Numbered from the stretch's first letter, positions 18,332 through 27,178 are shown. The stretch: DNA of 64,000 nt from Peribacillus asahii (GCF_004006295.1 NZ_CP026095.1:2652001-2716000), one strand, 5' to 3'. Numbers and translations: made by a program. The notes: generated by a model not told the origin, from the letters alone.

Positions 18332-19560
18332 CCAAGGTCACTCCCTTCTAATTGTTCATACACTTGTAGGGAACGTTGTTCCACTTCAAGATCAGGGGAT
18401 TGATTGAGACTGGTCGCCAAACCTGTAGTTGTCTCATTCAATCCTTTTTTATAATGTTCCAGTTTCATATGAACTTCTGTTTTCCCTGTTAGTATAGGAT
18501 GCTTAGCTATACATTCAAATTCATCATAAATTTCAATGTGGTGCTCAAGTGTTTCTTTTACCTTTACTTTCTGGCCTACAAATCGGAACGGAACAGAATA
18601 CCGTTTCCCATTATAAGATATAAAGGAGTCTCTACTTACTTCGCGTATTTCCCAATGTGCAAGCGGAAATGCTGGTTTCATATTAGAGTTTCCTAGATGT
18701 TTTTGTTCTAGTTCAAATCTCTTTAATGGTGATTCATTTGTAGTACCATTTGGTTTTTTATTTGCTGTTTTATCCAACCACTTTCGAACATCCTCATTTA
18801 ATGAATGTAAATTCGGCTGATGCCTTCGCTTCATAAAGTTCTTCTTGAGATAGCCAACTACATTCTCCACTTTTCCTTTAGTTTGAGGTCTACTTGGTTT
18901 ACATGCCTTTGGAACAATTCCATAGTAGGCAAGGAAATCCTCAAACTTTCTATTAAACCGAATTTCAATAGGTGTATGCTTAGTAACTGCTGTTTTCATA
19001 TTATCGTAGAGGATTTGCTCTGGTACTCCATTAAAGTATGCAAATGCATTCATATGACATTTCATGAGTGTTTCCAAATCCATGCTGCTTGTAAATTCAA
19101 TATACTTCATTCGGGAATAGCCCAATACCATAACGAAGGCATATACTTCTTTCATTTCCCCATCAACTTCAAATTCACCTACATGTGCCCAATCCATTTG
19201 AGCCTGCTTACCAGGAGGTGTCTCAAACCGTAAGGTTGCTTGTTTCTTAGGACTTTCTCTGTATGGTCTAACAAAATCCCTTAAGATGGTCATTTTCCCC
19301 TTATAACCAAGGGCTTCAATTTCATCTAGTAAAACTGCACAATTTATGGTTCCTTCCTTAATTCTTTGAAGAATATACTGTTTATAGGGATCAAGTATAC
19401 TTCCTTTTCGATCCACTTTCTTTTTAGAAGGCAGTGTATCTTGCTTTATGTACTTACGTATTGTTTTTGGATCAAAGCCTGTTTTCTCAGAGACAGCTGT
19501 AATGGTCCAACCTTTCTGATATAGTTCTCTAATCATAAAAAATTCCCCAATCTTGATCAT
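18328..19560 (-). CDS. istA: IS21 transposase IstA
   Basis: About 410 residues. An N-terminal helix-turn-helix (GWTITAVSEKTGFDPKTIRKY) is followed by a DDE integrase core: QAQMDWAHVGEF (first Asp), LYDNMKTAV (second Asp) and KPSRPQTKGKVENVVGYLK (Glu). The C-terminal beta region is usual for IstA. GGAGTGGAG precedes the ATG used here; a GTG four codons upstream is also in frame. Intact. Confidence 0.95.
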   Translation of the reverse strand: MIKIGEFFMIRELYQKGWTITAVSEKTGFDPKTIRKYIKQDTLPSKKKVDRKGSILDPYKQYILQRIKEGTINCAVLLDEIEALGYKGKMTILRDFVRPYRESPKKQATLRFETPPGKQAQMDWAHVGEFEVDGEMKEVYAFVMVLGYSRMKYIEFTSSMDLETLMKCHMNAFAYFNGVPEQILYDNMKTAVTKHTPIEIRFNRKFEDFLAYYGIVPKACKPSRPQTKGKVENVVGYLKKNFMKRRHQPNLHSLNEDVRKWLDKTANKKPNGTTNESPLKRFELEQKHLGNSNMKPAFPLAHWEIREVSRDSFISYNGKRYSVPFRFVGQKVKVKETLEHHIEIYDEFECIAKHPILTGKTEVHMKLEHYKKGLNETTTGLATSLNQSPDLEVEQRSLQVYEQLEGSDLG

Positions 19561-19662
19561 TAGTTTCTCCACTCCGATTTATCTAGTATCGAAACTAATT
19601 CTCCGTTATTTTAGGGGAATTTGGAACCGTTGTTATTAGGGATTTTATCACCGTTGCTAACA

Positions 19663-19800
19663 TAAGCCTAACTTTCTCAATGATATTTCTATAAACAGTT
19701 GTAAAGATGTATTCATTATTAAATTCTTCTGTTTCTGCAATCAGCCCTCTTAATAATTTATTTGTTTTTTGACTGACTAGAACAACATTCAAAAGAACTC
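19663..19800 (-). pseudogene. Tyrosine recombinase middle fragment beyond the IS21 insertion
   Basis: The frame VVLVSQKTNKLLRGLIAETE followed by NNEYIFTTVYRN resembles the region just before the C-terminal catalytic box of integrases (a ...P.S..T..LL..L... strand then a YLF segment). It continues the remnant at 17271-17510 once the IS is removed, with a frame change at the joint. The N-terminal part is not detectable upstream. Confidence 0.55.
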
Positions 19801-19882
19801 CAACCCTTGATCAATTTTACAGGTATAAAGTAAAACCCCTTGATAACTGAAAAATCAGTAATATCAAGGGTTCCGTAAATAA

Positions 19883-19914
19883 TGACCTATGAGGGACTTG
19901 AACCCCCGACCCCC
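19883..19914 (-). tRNA. tRNA 3'-end fragment (probable attachment-site remnant)
   Basis: On the - strand GGGGGTTCAAGTCCCTC is a complete T-arm with the TTCAAGT loop, followed by ATAGGTCA, a 7-base acceptor strand plus discriminator. No D-arm or anticodon arm follows upstream, so it is not a tRNA gene. Integrative elements that use tyrosine recombinases commonly insert into tRNA 3' ends and leave such a copy at the far junction. It lies about 80 bp from the recombinase remnant. Confidence 0.7.
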
Positions 19915-20406
19915 ATTCTGTCAATCTTATTAAGTAAAATCAATCTAGTTCAACGGAATTAAATAAGTCCAGAAAAGATTAATATATCAAGGTTTGTTAA
20001 AGGTTCAAAATTAGCTCAGTTAAATAAGTTTAGCTCAAAAAAATAAGTATGTTAGCAAGATGTCAAGCAGGTGGTCTGCTAAAATCAAATTGAATAAAGC
20101 AGTATAATACATTTCTAACTCTGTATTAATAAAAAAACTAAGTAAGGGATAATAATTATTGTTTATATCCCTCACTTCACATGGTTTGAAAAGTGTAATT
20201 TTAAAAAGGTTATTAGCATTTTTATATCATGCCGCCCGTAAGACGAGAGTGTGTAACATCTTTAAATAGAATTTACCGTTTTTCACTTCATTGCGTTAGC
20301 AAAATATTAACATTTTGTCAGCACACCCTTGACTACATATCGATTACAAAAAAAGTAGAATTAACTATAAACAAAATCTCAACTCTTTTTAAAGTTCAAT
20401 TATAAA

Positions 20407-20553
20407 TTATTTTTTAGATAAACTTTTTATTAAATCTTTTAGACTGTTAAAACCAAGTGCATTTAATTCTTTCTGCATCCCCTCAGAATAGAAGTTTTCA
20501 TAACCGAAGATGCTGCCTTCTCTTTCGAACATGGCTTGCCCTCTCTCAATCAT
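20407..20553 (-). CDS. Small ORF, 48 residues, unrecognised
   Basis: The frame MIERGQAMFEREGSIFGYEN, then FYSEGMQKELNALGFNSLKD and LIKSLSKK, has amphipathic, protein-like composition. No convincing ribosome site is seen. It could be the 3' remnant of a larger gene. The 19915-20406 stretch before it holds no recognisable gene. Confidence 0.3.
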   Translation of the reverse strand: MIERGQAMFEREGSIFGYENFYSEGMQKELNALGFNSLKDLIKSLSKK

Positions 20554-20573
20554 AAGCTTGCTAATGGAAAAAA

Positions 20574-20738
20574 CTAATGAGAAACTAGTTTTTTCTTCAA
20601 CATTGGTATAAACAATTTATAATTCACTTCTTTTCTACAAAATTGGCAAACAAATTTTGTGGAAGAAGCCTTTTCAACATGAGGTACTTGAATTGAATGG
20701 ATTCCTTTAATCAAATGTTCCTTACAAACATAAATCAT
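20574..20738 (-). CDS. Small putative zinc-binding protein
   Basis: 54 residues starting MIYVCKEHLIKGIHSIQVPH, with CQFCRKEV in the second half. The CxxxH ... CxxC spacing suggests one zinc site. GCGGGGATTGTA before the ATG gives a modest ribosome site. A longer frame to 20804 overlaps the thiolase end and is less likely. No function known. It follows the thiolase gene by about 50 bp on the same strand and may be cotranscribed. Confidence 0.45.
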   Translation of the reverse strand: MIYVCKEHLIKGIHSIQVPHVEKASSTKFVCQFCRKEVNYKLFIPMLKKKLVSH

Positions 20739-20790
20739 TACAATCCCCGCCTTACCATTGTGAGAGCATGTAATTCTATAAAATGTAATG

Positions 20791-21972
20791 TTACACAGAT
20801 TCAATAATCATGGAAATTCCTTGTCCTCCGCCGATACACAAGGTAGCCAATCCATATTTCTTTCCTTGATTTTTCAATTCAATTGCTAATGAATTCAATA
20901 TTCTTGCACCACTTGCTCCAACTGGATGACCTAATGCGATTGCACCCCCATTTACATTCACTTTCTCCCGATTAAGTCCAAGTTCTTTTTCGACAGCAAG
21001 GTACTGGGCGGCAAACGCTTCATTCGCTTCAATCAAGTCGATATCATTCATGCTTAAACCTGCTTTTTTTAATGCGATTTTAGTTGCTGATACAGGGCCG
21101 ATTCCCATGATACTTGGGTCGACTCCAGCTATTCCCCACGAAACAATTCTAGCCATTGGCGTTATATCTTGTTTCTTTGTCACATAAGATTCGCTGGCCA
21201 AAATTATAGCTGCAGCTCCATCGTTGATACCACTGGCATTTCCAGCAGTAACCGTTCCGTCCTTTTTAAAGGCTGGCTTTAAATAAGCTAACTTTTCTAA
21301 GGTAGCATCATGGCGAATATGTTCATCCTCCTCAATATTAATTTGTTTTCCTTTATTCTCTACAATAACAGGCGTAATTTCCTGTTTAAACCGTCCTTCT
21401 TGCTGTGCTCTAGACGCTTTCTTTTGCGATTCTAGAGTAAATTGATCTTGTACGTCACGCCCTATTTCATATTGAGTAGCCAGATTTTCCGCCGTCATCC
21501 CCATTCCGCAACCCACATATTCATCCGTTAACGTCGCCCAAAGCATGTCATCCATTTCAGGAGATTTTAAACCCGTTCCAAAACGAACATTCCTTAAAAC
21601 ATGAGGTGATTGGCTCATATTTTCCGTGCCAAGGGCTAGAACGACTTGTGCTTCGTCCAACAAAATCGTTTGTGCTGCAGAAACAATGGCTTGCAAGCCG
21701 GAACCGCACAAACGATTGAGTGTTAAAGAAGGGCTCTCAATCGGTATCCCGGACTTTAAGGCTACATGCCTACCAAGATACGTTGCATTTTTTGACGTAT
21801 GAATAACATTACCAGCAAACACATGCTCAATTTCTTTCGCTTCCACCTTACTCTTTTCAATCGCTCCCCTGCTAGCAATCACTCCAAGCTCCACAGCAGA
21901 AACATCCTTTAAAATTCCACCAAAACTACCAAACGGAGTTCTCGATCCTCCTAAGATATAAACATTGGTCAT
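20791..21972 (-). CDS. Thiolase (acetyl-CoA acetyltransferase type)
   Basis: 393 residues, full-length thiolase. The acyl-enzyme cysteine lies in LNRLCGSGLQ (Cys89). The C-terminal catalytic motifs are GGAIALGHPVGASGARIL (His) and LCIGGGQG (Cys). NEAFAAQ is also conserved. It cleaves 3-ketoacyl-CoA or condenses two acetyl-CoA. Upstream, about 300 bp away, is the conserved regulatory element found before the catabolic genes at 27-38 kb, linking it to that regulon. A lysR gene lies beyond the intergenic region on the other strand. Confidence 0.92.
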   Translation of the reverse strand: MTNVYILGGSRTPFGSFGGILKDVSAVELGVIASRGAIEKSKVEAKEIEHVFAGNVIHTSKNATYLGRHVALKSGIPIESPSLTLNRLCGSGLQAIVSAAQTILLDEAQVVLALGTENMSQSPHVLRNVRFGTGLKSPEMDDMLWATLTDEYVGCGMGMTAENLATQYEIGRDVQDQFTLESQKKASRAQQEGRFKQEITPVIVENKGKQINIEEDEHIRHDATLEKLAYLKPAFKKDGTVTAGNASGINDGAAAIILASESYVTKKQDITPMARIVSWGIAGVDPSIMGIGPVSATKIALKKAGLSMNDIDLIEANEAFAAQYLAVEKELGLNREKVNVNGGAIALGHPVGASGARILNSLAIELKNQGKKYGLATLCIGGGQGISMIIESV

Positions 21973-22288
21973 TTGTCATTCCCCCTAAACCAGTTTTTCA
22001 ATTCGTTTGACTAATTTACCTTAGTTTTCAATTCTCCTATCAACAGCCACTATTCGTTCTATATCCTAATTAGTAGCTCAGAGGCCATAAAAAGAAGCTC
22101 ATACTACATTATTTTTTCTACTCCATCACTATTGGAATTTCGAAAAATAATGACAGGAACAAAAATTGTACAGACAGATTCATAATCTAGTACATTCCAT
22201 CCTAGGGAAAGTACTTATCTTCCTAACGATTCCCCCCTTTACTCGCATGGAAGCGATTTTTTTGATTATTCTTACTATTATGATATTG

Positions 22289-22356
22289 ATTATACTGATA
22301 AGTTGTAGTTAAATAAAATTAAAGATTTTAACTTGCAAGTAAGTTTGACTACTATT
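22289..22356 (-). promoter_or_regulatory. LysR-regulon promoter element 1 (thiolase)
   Basis: Read on the + strand, the core ATAAAATTAAAGATTTTAA then CTTGCAAGTAAGTTTGACTA occupies 22309-22356. Exactly 15 bp away lies the hexamer TATAAT of the - strand (22289-22294). About 72 of 82 aligned bases match the element upstream of the SDR at 28264. The leader to the thiolase start is about 310 bases, longer than at the other sites. The flanks 21973-22288 and 22357-22798 show no intact gene. Confidence 0.7.
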
Positions 22357-22798
22357 TAAAGCCTAGTGGGAATCTACCAAGCACTAAAACATAAAAAGAA
22401 CTATAGCCAAAGACGGTATACCTAATAATCCTCGATATTTTTACTAGTTTTATTCCCAACTAACGCGAAGCTAGGCAAATGAAAGGATGTGAATAAGTAG
22501 CTCTTAAGTACAAATGATAGAACAATCTCGCTAGCTTTTAAAGCTACTGTGCGATTTCTTTACGATTCATCTCAGCAATAGTTTCAGCCACCAGCTCTTC
22601 CATCACAGTCAATCAAATCGTAATTGGTCAGCAAAGACACCAGCATCTAAACAGTCTTGCTTAACAAGGGAATCCTACCCTATCTTGAAAAGCAACTTTT
22701 CTTACATTACATACATGATCTACCTTTAATTTCCCCATCGATTGAGATAACACAATATTTATTTTGGATAGGAATATACTAATATAAGGAGAAAAACT

Positions 22799-23704
22799 AT
22801 GAACTTTGAACAATTACTATATATTGTTGAAGTCGCAAAACACAACTCTCTCTCTATAGCAGCACAGAATCTTCATGTGACTCAATCTGGTATTAGCCAA
22901 TCCATTACTGGTTTAGAAAAAGAATTAGGACTAAAAATTTTACATCGCTCACGGGGACACGGTGCTGTACCAACCGATGAAGGCAGAATTATTCTGAAAC
23001 AAGCCTACGAAGTACTAAAAAAGCTTGAGGAAATAAAAGAGAAAGCCAACTCATTTAATTCGACGGAAGTAGGGGAATTAAGAGTATCTTCTATACCTGG
23101 TTTAACGACGGTTCTAGTAAAAGCTTTAGCCGCTTTTAGACAGGATTATCCACATGTAAATGTGGAAATAAACGAAAAAAGCGTTACTTCTGTGATAGAA
23201 GATGTTCGCCAGCATAAGACCGACATCGGACTAATTGCATATTCATCAGATTGGAACATAAATATGGAAGGAATCGCTTTTGAATCACTGTTAGAAGGGA
23301 AGCAGAAAGTCTATGTTTCCAAACAATCTCCCTTAGCATTTATTAGTACCATAACTCCACAAGAGATACTTGATCAAACTCTTGTTACCTATTACGGTGA
23401 ATTTATGCAGTATTTTGTGCAAGATTTCTTTAACAAATATAAGCCCTTGAAAATCTTGTTTACAGCAAATAATTTGGACGGAATACTACAAGCTATCATT
23501 GAAAATTTAGCTATTACATTTGCCCCGGATTTCATCATGAAAAATTATATTCCTGTCATAAATGGGGAGATCATTCCGATTGATTTGGTGAATCATAGAG
23601 GTGTAAATATTTCATTTGGTCTGGTTCTATCTGAAGATAAACATTTATCCATTTTACCCAACAAGTATATTCATTATCTAAAATCCGAAATTACGAAAAG
23701 TTAA
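22799..23704 (+). CDS. LysR-family transcriptional regulator
   Basis: 301 residues. The N-terminal helix-turn-helix reads LSIAAQNLHVTQSGISQSIT, followed by LEKELGLKILHRSRG. The rest is the usual two-lobed effector domain beginning near residue 90. AGGAGAAAAA precedes the ATG. It stands next to the thiolase and a cupin remnant and is the best candidate activator for the six-site promoter element in this region; the other lysR (38638) is paired with yeiH. The inducer is unknown. Confidence 0.9.
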   Translation: MNFEQLLYIVEVAKHNSLSIAAQNLHVTQSGISQSITGLEKELGLKILHRSRGHGAVPTDEGRIILKQAYEVLKKLEEIKEKANSFNSTEVGELRVSSIPGLTTVLVKALAAFRQDYPHVNVEINEKSVTSVIEDVRQHKTDIGLIAYSSDWNINMEGIAFESLLEGKQKVYVSKQSPLAFISTITPQEILDQTLVTYYGEFMQYFVQDFFNKYKPLKILFTANNLDGILQAIIENLAITFAPDFIMKNYIPVINGEIIPIDLVNHRGVNISFGLVLSEDKHLSILPNKYIHYLKSEITKS

Positions 23705-23705
23705 C

Positions 23706-23754
23706 AAAAAAGAGTAGCCACTTCGTCTTAAATGGACGCTGGGCTTCTCTTTTT
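23706..23754. terminator. Terminator shared between lysR and the cupin remnant
   Basis: AAAGAGTAGCCA and TGGGCTTCTCTTTTT form the stem. Sequence and position match the terminator after the intact cupin gene at 28467-28518 (both have GAGTAGC or GAGAAGC with CTTCTCTTTTT). Confidence 0.65.
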
Positions 23755-23769
23755 ATACGAATCTATCAT

Positions 23770-23850
23770 TTAAAGTTTGCTCCCAACTACTGGTTCCATT
23801 CCTTTAGCCGTGCAATAGTCATAGTATCAGTTCTGAATCAGTTGAAGGAG
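23770..23850 (-). pseudogene. C-terminal remnant of a second cupin dioxygenase gene
   Basis: The - strand frame reads YYDYCTAKGMEPVVGSKL and then stop, clearly related to the end of the intact cupin at 28529 (YHDHCAAEGITPIDVTKF). DNA identity is also visible, for example TTCCTTTAGCCGTGCAATAG against TTCCTTCAGCTGCACAATG. Homology fades beyond about 23850. It shows that the cupin module once existed here in a second copy. Confidence 0.65.
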
Positions 23851-23883
23851 ATGTATGTTCAGTGGTTTGAATATACGAGAAAA

Positions 23884-23930
23884 AAACTCAATGTGACCTG
23901 ACAAAAACGAAAGATCACTTTGAGCTTTTA
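23884..23930. terminator. Terminator-like inverted repeat
   Basis: AACTCAATGTGACCT pairs imperfectly with AGATCACTTTGAGCTTTT. A/T runs flank both sides. No adjacent intact gene ends here. Confidence 0.4.
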
Positions 23931-23989
23931 ATAAGAAGGGAGAGGAATTTTTCTGAGCGAAAAAATCCCTCTACTGTAGCTTTAGAATA

Positions 23990-24112
23990 AAGTTTGATCA
24001 AAATGGATTCTATAGTTTAGAATACAGATGGAATTTTATAAAAAAGTTTGATCATTTTTGGGTAAGTTTCGTGAACATTAGCACCCGATCGTAATATAAG
24101 GTTAGCCAGATA
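23990..24112. repeat. Dispersed hairpin repeat, copy D
   Basis: TTTGATCAAAATGGATTC (23993-24010) and TTTTATAAAAAAGTTTGATC match copies at 9201 and 27050. The tail GCACCCGATCGTAATATAAG, then GTTAGCCAG, matches the tail at 7141-7170. Confidence 0.5.
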
Positions 24113-24144
24113 TTAAAAATGTATCTGTCCTTTTCTGTTACCAT

Positions 24145-24867
24145 CTATGACCCAGCTATTTTTTCTCCCCTTGGCTGGCTACCGTTGGCGTCCGGTTCGA
24201 CAGTGATGCCGATTTGATCAAAAGTCTGCCCTTCTGCAAGCTGATAGGTCAGTATTCCGGAGCCGTTTTCGTCCGGCTTGAATATGCCGCCATTTTCCCT
24301 CGTGCCGTTTTTCAGCAGCCAAACCTGGTAAACCTGTGAACCTTCGACGCCGGGCAATTCGTGAACCTGCACCACCAAATTTTTCTCTGATCCCTGTTGG
24401 ACAATATAGGCGATGCCGTTTGTTCCCGGACGGCCTTGATTAGCTGCTTTTAAGGGAATGGCCGTTAAAATTTCAATGGGTATATTTTCGGCATGGCGAT
24501 TTTTTTCCTGTACATTCGCTATTCCAAGGCCAATAATCGCGAGCAACAAGACGGCCACGATACTGGTTGAAACTGGAGTGAACTGGCTTTTGAGCATCAT
24601 GGCAAGCTTGCTCATCTTAGCCATGAATGTTTCCGTACCGCTTTTCCTTTTTTGATCAAAAACAAATCCCAGCACCTCGGCTTTTAGCGATTCAGGCACC
24701 TCGATTTCGGTATAATCAAACGGCAAAGCATGCCAGACCTGGGACAATTCCTGATATTCTTTCTTACACTCCGTACAATCCTTTAAATGTTCAACAAAGG
24801 TCATGTGTTCGCTCTCCTTGAGCTCATTTGCTATATATGGAATTAAATAATCACAATCCCTTCTCAT
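24145..24867 (-). CDS. Anti-sigma factor, RskA-like with zinc-finger N-terminus
   Basis: 240 residues. The N-terminal zf-HC2-type domain has HLKDCTECKKEY (HxxxCxxC). One transmembrane helix (STSIVAVLLLAIIGLGIA) lies near residue 105. The outside part is an anti-sigma-K (RskA) domain with QGSEKNLVVQVHELPGV and YQVWLLKNGTRENGGIF. It holds the ECF sigma factor inactive at the membrane. Its start overlaps the sigma gene stop (ATGA). The gene is visibly richer in G+C than its neighbours outside the module. Confidence 0.88.
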   Translation of the reverse strand: MRRDCDYLIPYIANELKESEHMTFVEHLKDCTECKKEYQELSQVWHALPFDYTEIEVPESLKAEVLGFVFDQKRKSGTETFMAKMSKLAMMLKSQFTPVSTSIVAVLLLAIIGLGIANVQEKNRHAENIPIEILTAIPLKAANQGRPGTNGIAYIVQQGSEKNLVVQVHELPGVEGSQVYQVWLLKNGTRENGGIFKPDENGSGILTYQLAEGQTFDQIGITVEPDANGSQPRGEKIAGS

Positions 24868-25409
24868 TTTATATCCTCCAGTTCCAGATGCTTCCTTAAT
24901 CCTTTAAGAGCCTGATGAAGCCTGCTTTTAATCGTGCCGAGCGGCTCTTGTTCCAGCTTGGCAATCTCCGAAAGAGAATACCCTTTCCAATAAAGCAAAT
25001 CGATTAATTTTCTTTGAGCTGTCGGCAATTTGTTTTTCGCTTTCGCAATAGCATTCGTATTTACTCGTTGCTCGATTGCATTGGCAGGGTCGGCGATCTC
25101 TTCATGTTCCTCTTGATGGTGTTGCGTCTGCCTCTTCTCTTTGCGGAGGTAGTCAATGCAAATATTGCGGGTAATCGTGAGGAGCCAATTTACAAAGCTG
25201 CCTTGAGAAGGATCGTAATGGCTGCTTGTTGTCCATAGCCTCAAAAAGACCAACTGAATAATCTCTTTCGTCTTATCCTCATTCCCATTGCAAAACTTCA
25301 TAACGAAGCCGTAAACAAGCTTTATATATCGGTCATAAAGCTCCTCTAATGCGTGACCGTGTTTTTCATTTACCAATCTCATTAATTCCGCATCGTGTTT
25401 TTCTTTCAT
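24864..25409 (-). CDS. ECF-family RNA polymerase sigma factor
   Basis: 181 residues. Region 2 contains RLVNEKHGHALEELYDRYIK and the -10 recognition helix NWLLTITRNICIDYLRKEKR. Region 4 contains LPTAQRKLIDLLYWKGYSLS with a helix-turn-helix and GTIKSRLHQALKGLRKHLE. It is translationally coupled to the RskA-like anti-sigma factor, the arrangement of SigK/RskA-type (ECF19-like) pairs. The upstream lipoprotein and binding protein genes on the same strand are probable targets or partners. Confidence 0.93.
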   Translation of the reverse strand: MKEKHDAELMRLVNEKHGHALEELYDRYIKLVYGFVMKFCNGNEDKTKEIIQLVFLRLWTTSSHYDPSQGSFVNWLLTITRNICIDYLRKEKRQTQHHQEEHEEIADPANAIEQRVNTNAIAKAKNKLPTAQRKLIDLLYWKGYSLSEIAKLEQEPLGTIKSRLHQALKGLRKHLELEDIK

Positions 25410-25505
25410 ATGGCACTCCCTGTTATTGGATAAAAATATATTGCCATTACACTATTTTAAAAGTAAGGATGGGAACGACCGCGACTGATCGTTCCCTGGG
25501 CAAGC

Positions 25506-25994
25506 TTATTCAAATTCTGTTTCGCTGTTTACGACAAACCATACATCTTTTACTCCTTGTCCGTTTACATCCCCTTCTTGCTGGTCTTTTGCAAAATAAT
25601 AGAGAGGAAAGCCTTTGTACGTGACCTGCTTCTCCCCGTTGTCTTCTCTTGTGATCGTATCAAAATCCTTTTTATCAAAACCTTCCGGGACGGCGAAATC
25701 CTCCTGGGTAAATGCCGGCCAGTTTGCCAGGCAGTCTCCGCTGCAATTGCTTTTTCCTGCTTCGTCCTTTTTAAAGTAATACAGGGCCCTTCCCTGTGAA
25801 TCCGCCAGGTACTCTCCAGCTTTCTCATTCTCCAAAAGCTGGAGGCTGTCAGCCGTGGCTTGTTCCGATTTAGTTTGTTCCGTTTGGGCTTGATCGAGTT
25901 GATCTATCTCTGTTTTTTCCTCAGTGCTTTTTCCGCAGGCAGCCAAAGCAAAAATAATCGAAAGTATCGCGAGGGTAAAAATTCCTTTTTTCAT
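25506..25994 (-). CDS. Lipoprotein with COG4315-type repeats
   Basis: 162 residues from the ATG at 25994, where GGGAGGA is well spaced; an in-frame start 18 codons upstream lacks such a site. The signal MKKGIFTLAILSIIFALAAC has lipobox LAAC, so the mature protein is a membrane-anchored lipoprotein. Two repeats follow, each with a GxxLYYF core: DSQGRALYYFKKDEAGKSNC with CSGDCLANWP, and YKGFPLYYFAKDQQEGDVNG. This is the 'secreted repeat of unknown function' family, often found near ECF sigma genes. Function is unknown; redox or heme-related roles have been suggested for the family. Confidence 0.82.
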   Translation of the reverse strand: MKKGIFTLAILSIIFALAACGKSTEEKTEIDQLDQAQTEQTKSEQATADSLQLLENEKAGEYLADSQGRALYYFKKDEAGKSNCSGDCLANWPAFTQEDFAVPEGFDKKDFDTITREDNGEKQVTYKGFPLYYFAKDQQEGDVNGQGVKDVWFVVNSETEFE

Positions 25995-26032
25995 GTATGT
26001 TCCTCCCAGTTTTTTAGATTTAAGGCTCGTCC

Positions 26033-26836
26033 TTACTTCCATCCCCATTTTTGAAAGATTTGGTGAGATTCTTCCGTTCTTAAATAATCAATAAATTGCT
26101 GTGCCTCTTTTTTCTGATCGGTGATTTTCGTCAGGGCGATCGGCGTTCCACGATAGAGCTTTTCTTCTTCGGGCAGTTCGACCAGGTCGGTCACATCCTG
26201 GAGCCGGTAATGCCACGATTCATAGGTAATCCAGGCGTCCAGGCTGGAATTCGATTTCCATCGTTCAATGGCTTCGGCACTCGACTTTACAGAAAGGTTA
26301 ATATTTTGGGAAATGCCTTCGATCAGCCCTTTTCTGCCTGCCAGGTCTTCCCACAGTCCAAGCTGGCCAGCCCCATTCACATCGATTATTTTTACTCCCT
26401 TTTTCGTTAAATCCTCCAGACTTTCAATCTTCTTAGGATTTCCTTTCCTCACCAATATTCCTGCAGCACGCGGGTAAAGCTCCGTACGTGATTTAGTGTC
26501 AATCATTTCGGGATGGTTAAAGATGAAGTCCTGCAGCATATACTCGGAGCCACCGAAAATAATATCTGCATCCTGCTTTGCCTGGCCTATCCAATTGCCT
26601 TCTGGTCCGGCTGTTACTTCCACCTTGATTCCCCTTTCAGCTGAAAAATGTTCAGCAGCTTCCTTAATCGGTCCAAGTGGTCCGCCCGGTCCGTACACCC
26701 GGATGACATGATCACTTTGGCTGGAATTTGGTGTCGCCTGGAACGCTGGCTTACGGTCCATTTGTGCATAGGCTGACAATCCGGCAGCCATAATGACAAA
26801 GAGCAGTAGAACTGATAGGAACACGGTCTTCTTCAT
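26033..26836 (-). CDS. AcfC-like periplasmic-type substrate-binding protein
   Basis: 267 residues with a signal peptide (KKTVFLSVLLLFVIMAAGLS, AYA cleavage). The mature part has VIRVYGPGGPLGPIKEAAEH and IKVEVTAGPEGNWIGQAKQD with ADIIFGGSEYML, matching accessory colonisation factor AcfC, a relative of molybdate- and sulfate-binding proteins. No ABC permease gene is adjacent. It heads the probable four-gene transcription unit ending with the anti-sigma factor; 38 bp separate it from the lipoprotein. Ligand unknown. Confidence 0.8.
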   Translation of the reverse strand: MKKTVFLSVLLLFVIMAAGLSAYAQMDRKPAFQATPNSSQSDHVIRVYGPGGPLGPIKEAAEHFSAERGIKVEVTAGPEGNWIGQAKQDADIIFGGSEYMLQDFIFNHPEMIDTKSRTELYPRAAGILVRKGNPKKIESLEDLTKKGVKIIDVNGAGQLGLWEDLAGRKGLIEGISQNINLSVKSSAEAIERWKSNSSLDAWITYESWHYRLQDVTDLVELPEEEKLYRGTPIALTKITDQKKEAQQFIDYLRTEESHQIFQKWGWK

Positions 26837-27049
26837 GATTCTTCCTCCATTTCATACATGATTTTTATCGGTACTATTAAAGGAAACGAAGGGAGGCTGT
26901 AAACGGTTGGATTATAATTGCAAAATAGTTAGAAAGTTTCATAAATCTATTGAAAATTAGTCTGGTGAAGAATAAATAAAGGTGTACATGTTAGTTTAAA
27001 GTATAGTTAGAACAGAAATATTGAATAAGCCTTTATTTTACGGAAAATA

Positions 27050-27178
27050 AAAAGAATCCATTTTTAAAAAAGATTGATTAAAATGGATTCTTTGCTTACT
27101 AATTGGTATTGCAATTTTTTTAAAAAAGTTCGATTATTTCCATAGGTTCTTATAGAACGCCCTCGTTAGTACAGTAAC
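27050..27178. repeat. Dispersed hairpin repeat, copy E
   Basis: AAAGAATCCATTTT (27051-27064) pairs with AAAATGGATTCTTT (27080-27093). TTTTTTAAAAAAGTTCGAT and AGAACGCCCTCGTTAGTA follow in the same order as in copies B and D. Stem bases differ between copies but stay paired. Confidence 0.5.

Larger units (their letters stand above)
17511..19662 (-). mobile_element. Complete IS21-family insertion sequence (istA-istB)
   Basis: The 2152-bp element has related terminal inverted repeats. Left end: TGTCAACAACGGATTAAAAT. Right end read inward: TGTTAGCAACGGTGATAAAA. Both then reach (T)CCC and begin TGT. The sequence TAAGC occurs immediately outside each end (17506-17510 and 19663-19667), a 5-bp target duplication normal for this family. 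Both transposition genes are intact, so it may be active. It sits inside a tyrosine recombinase pseudogene. Confidence 0.9.
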
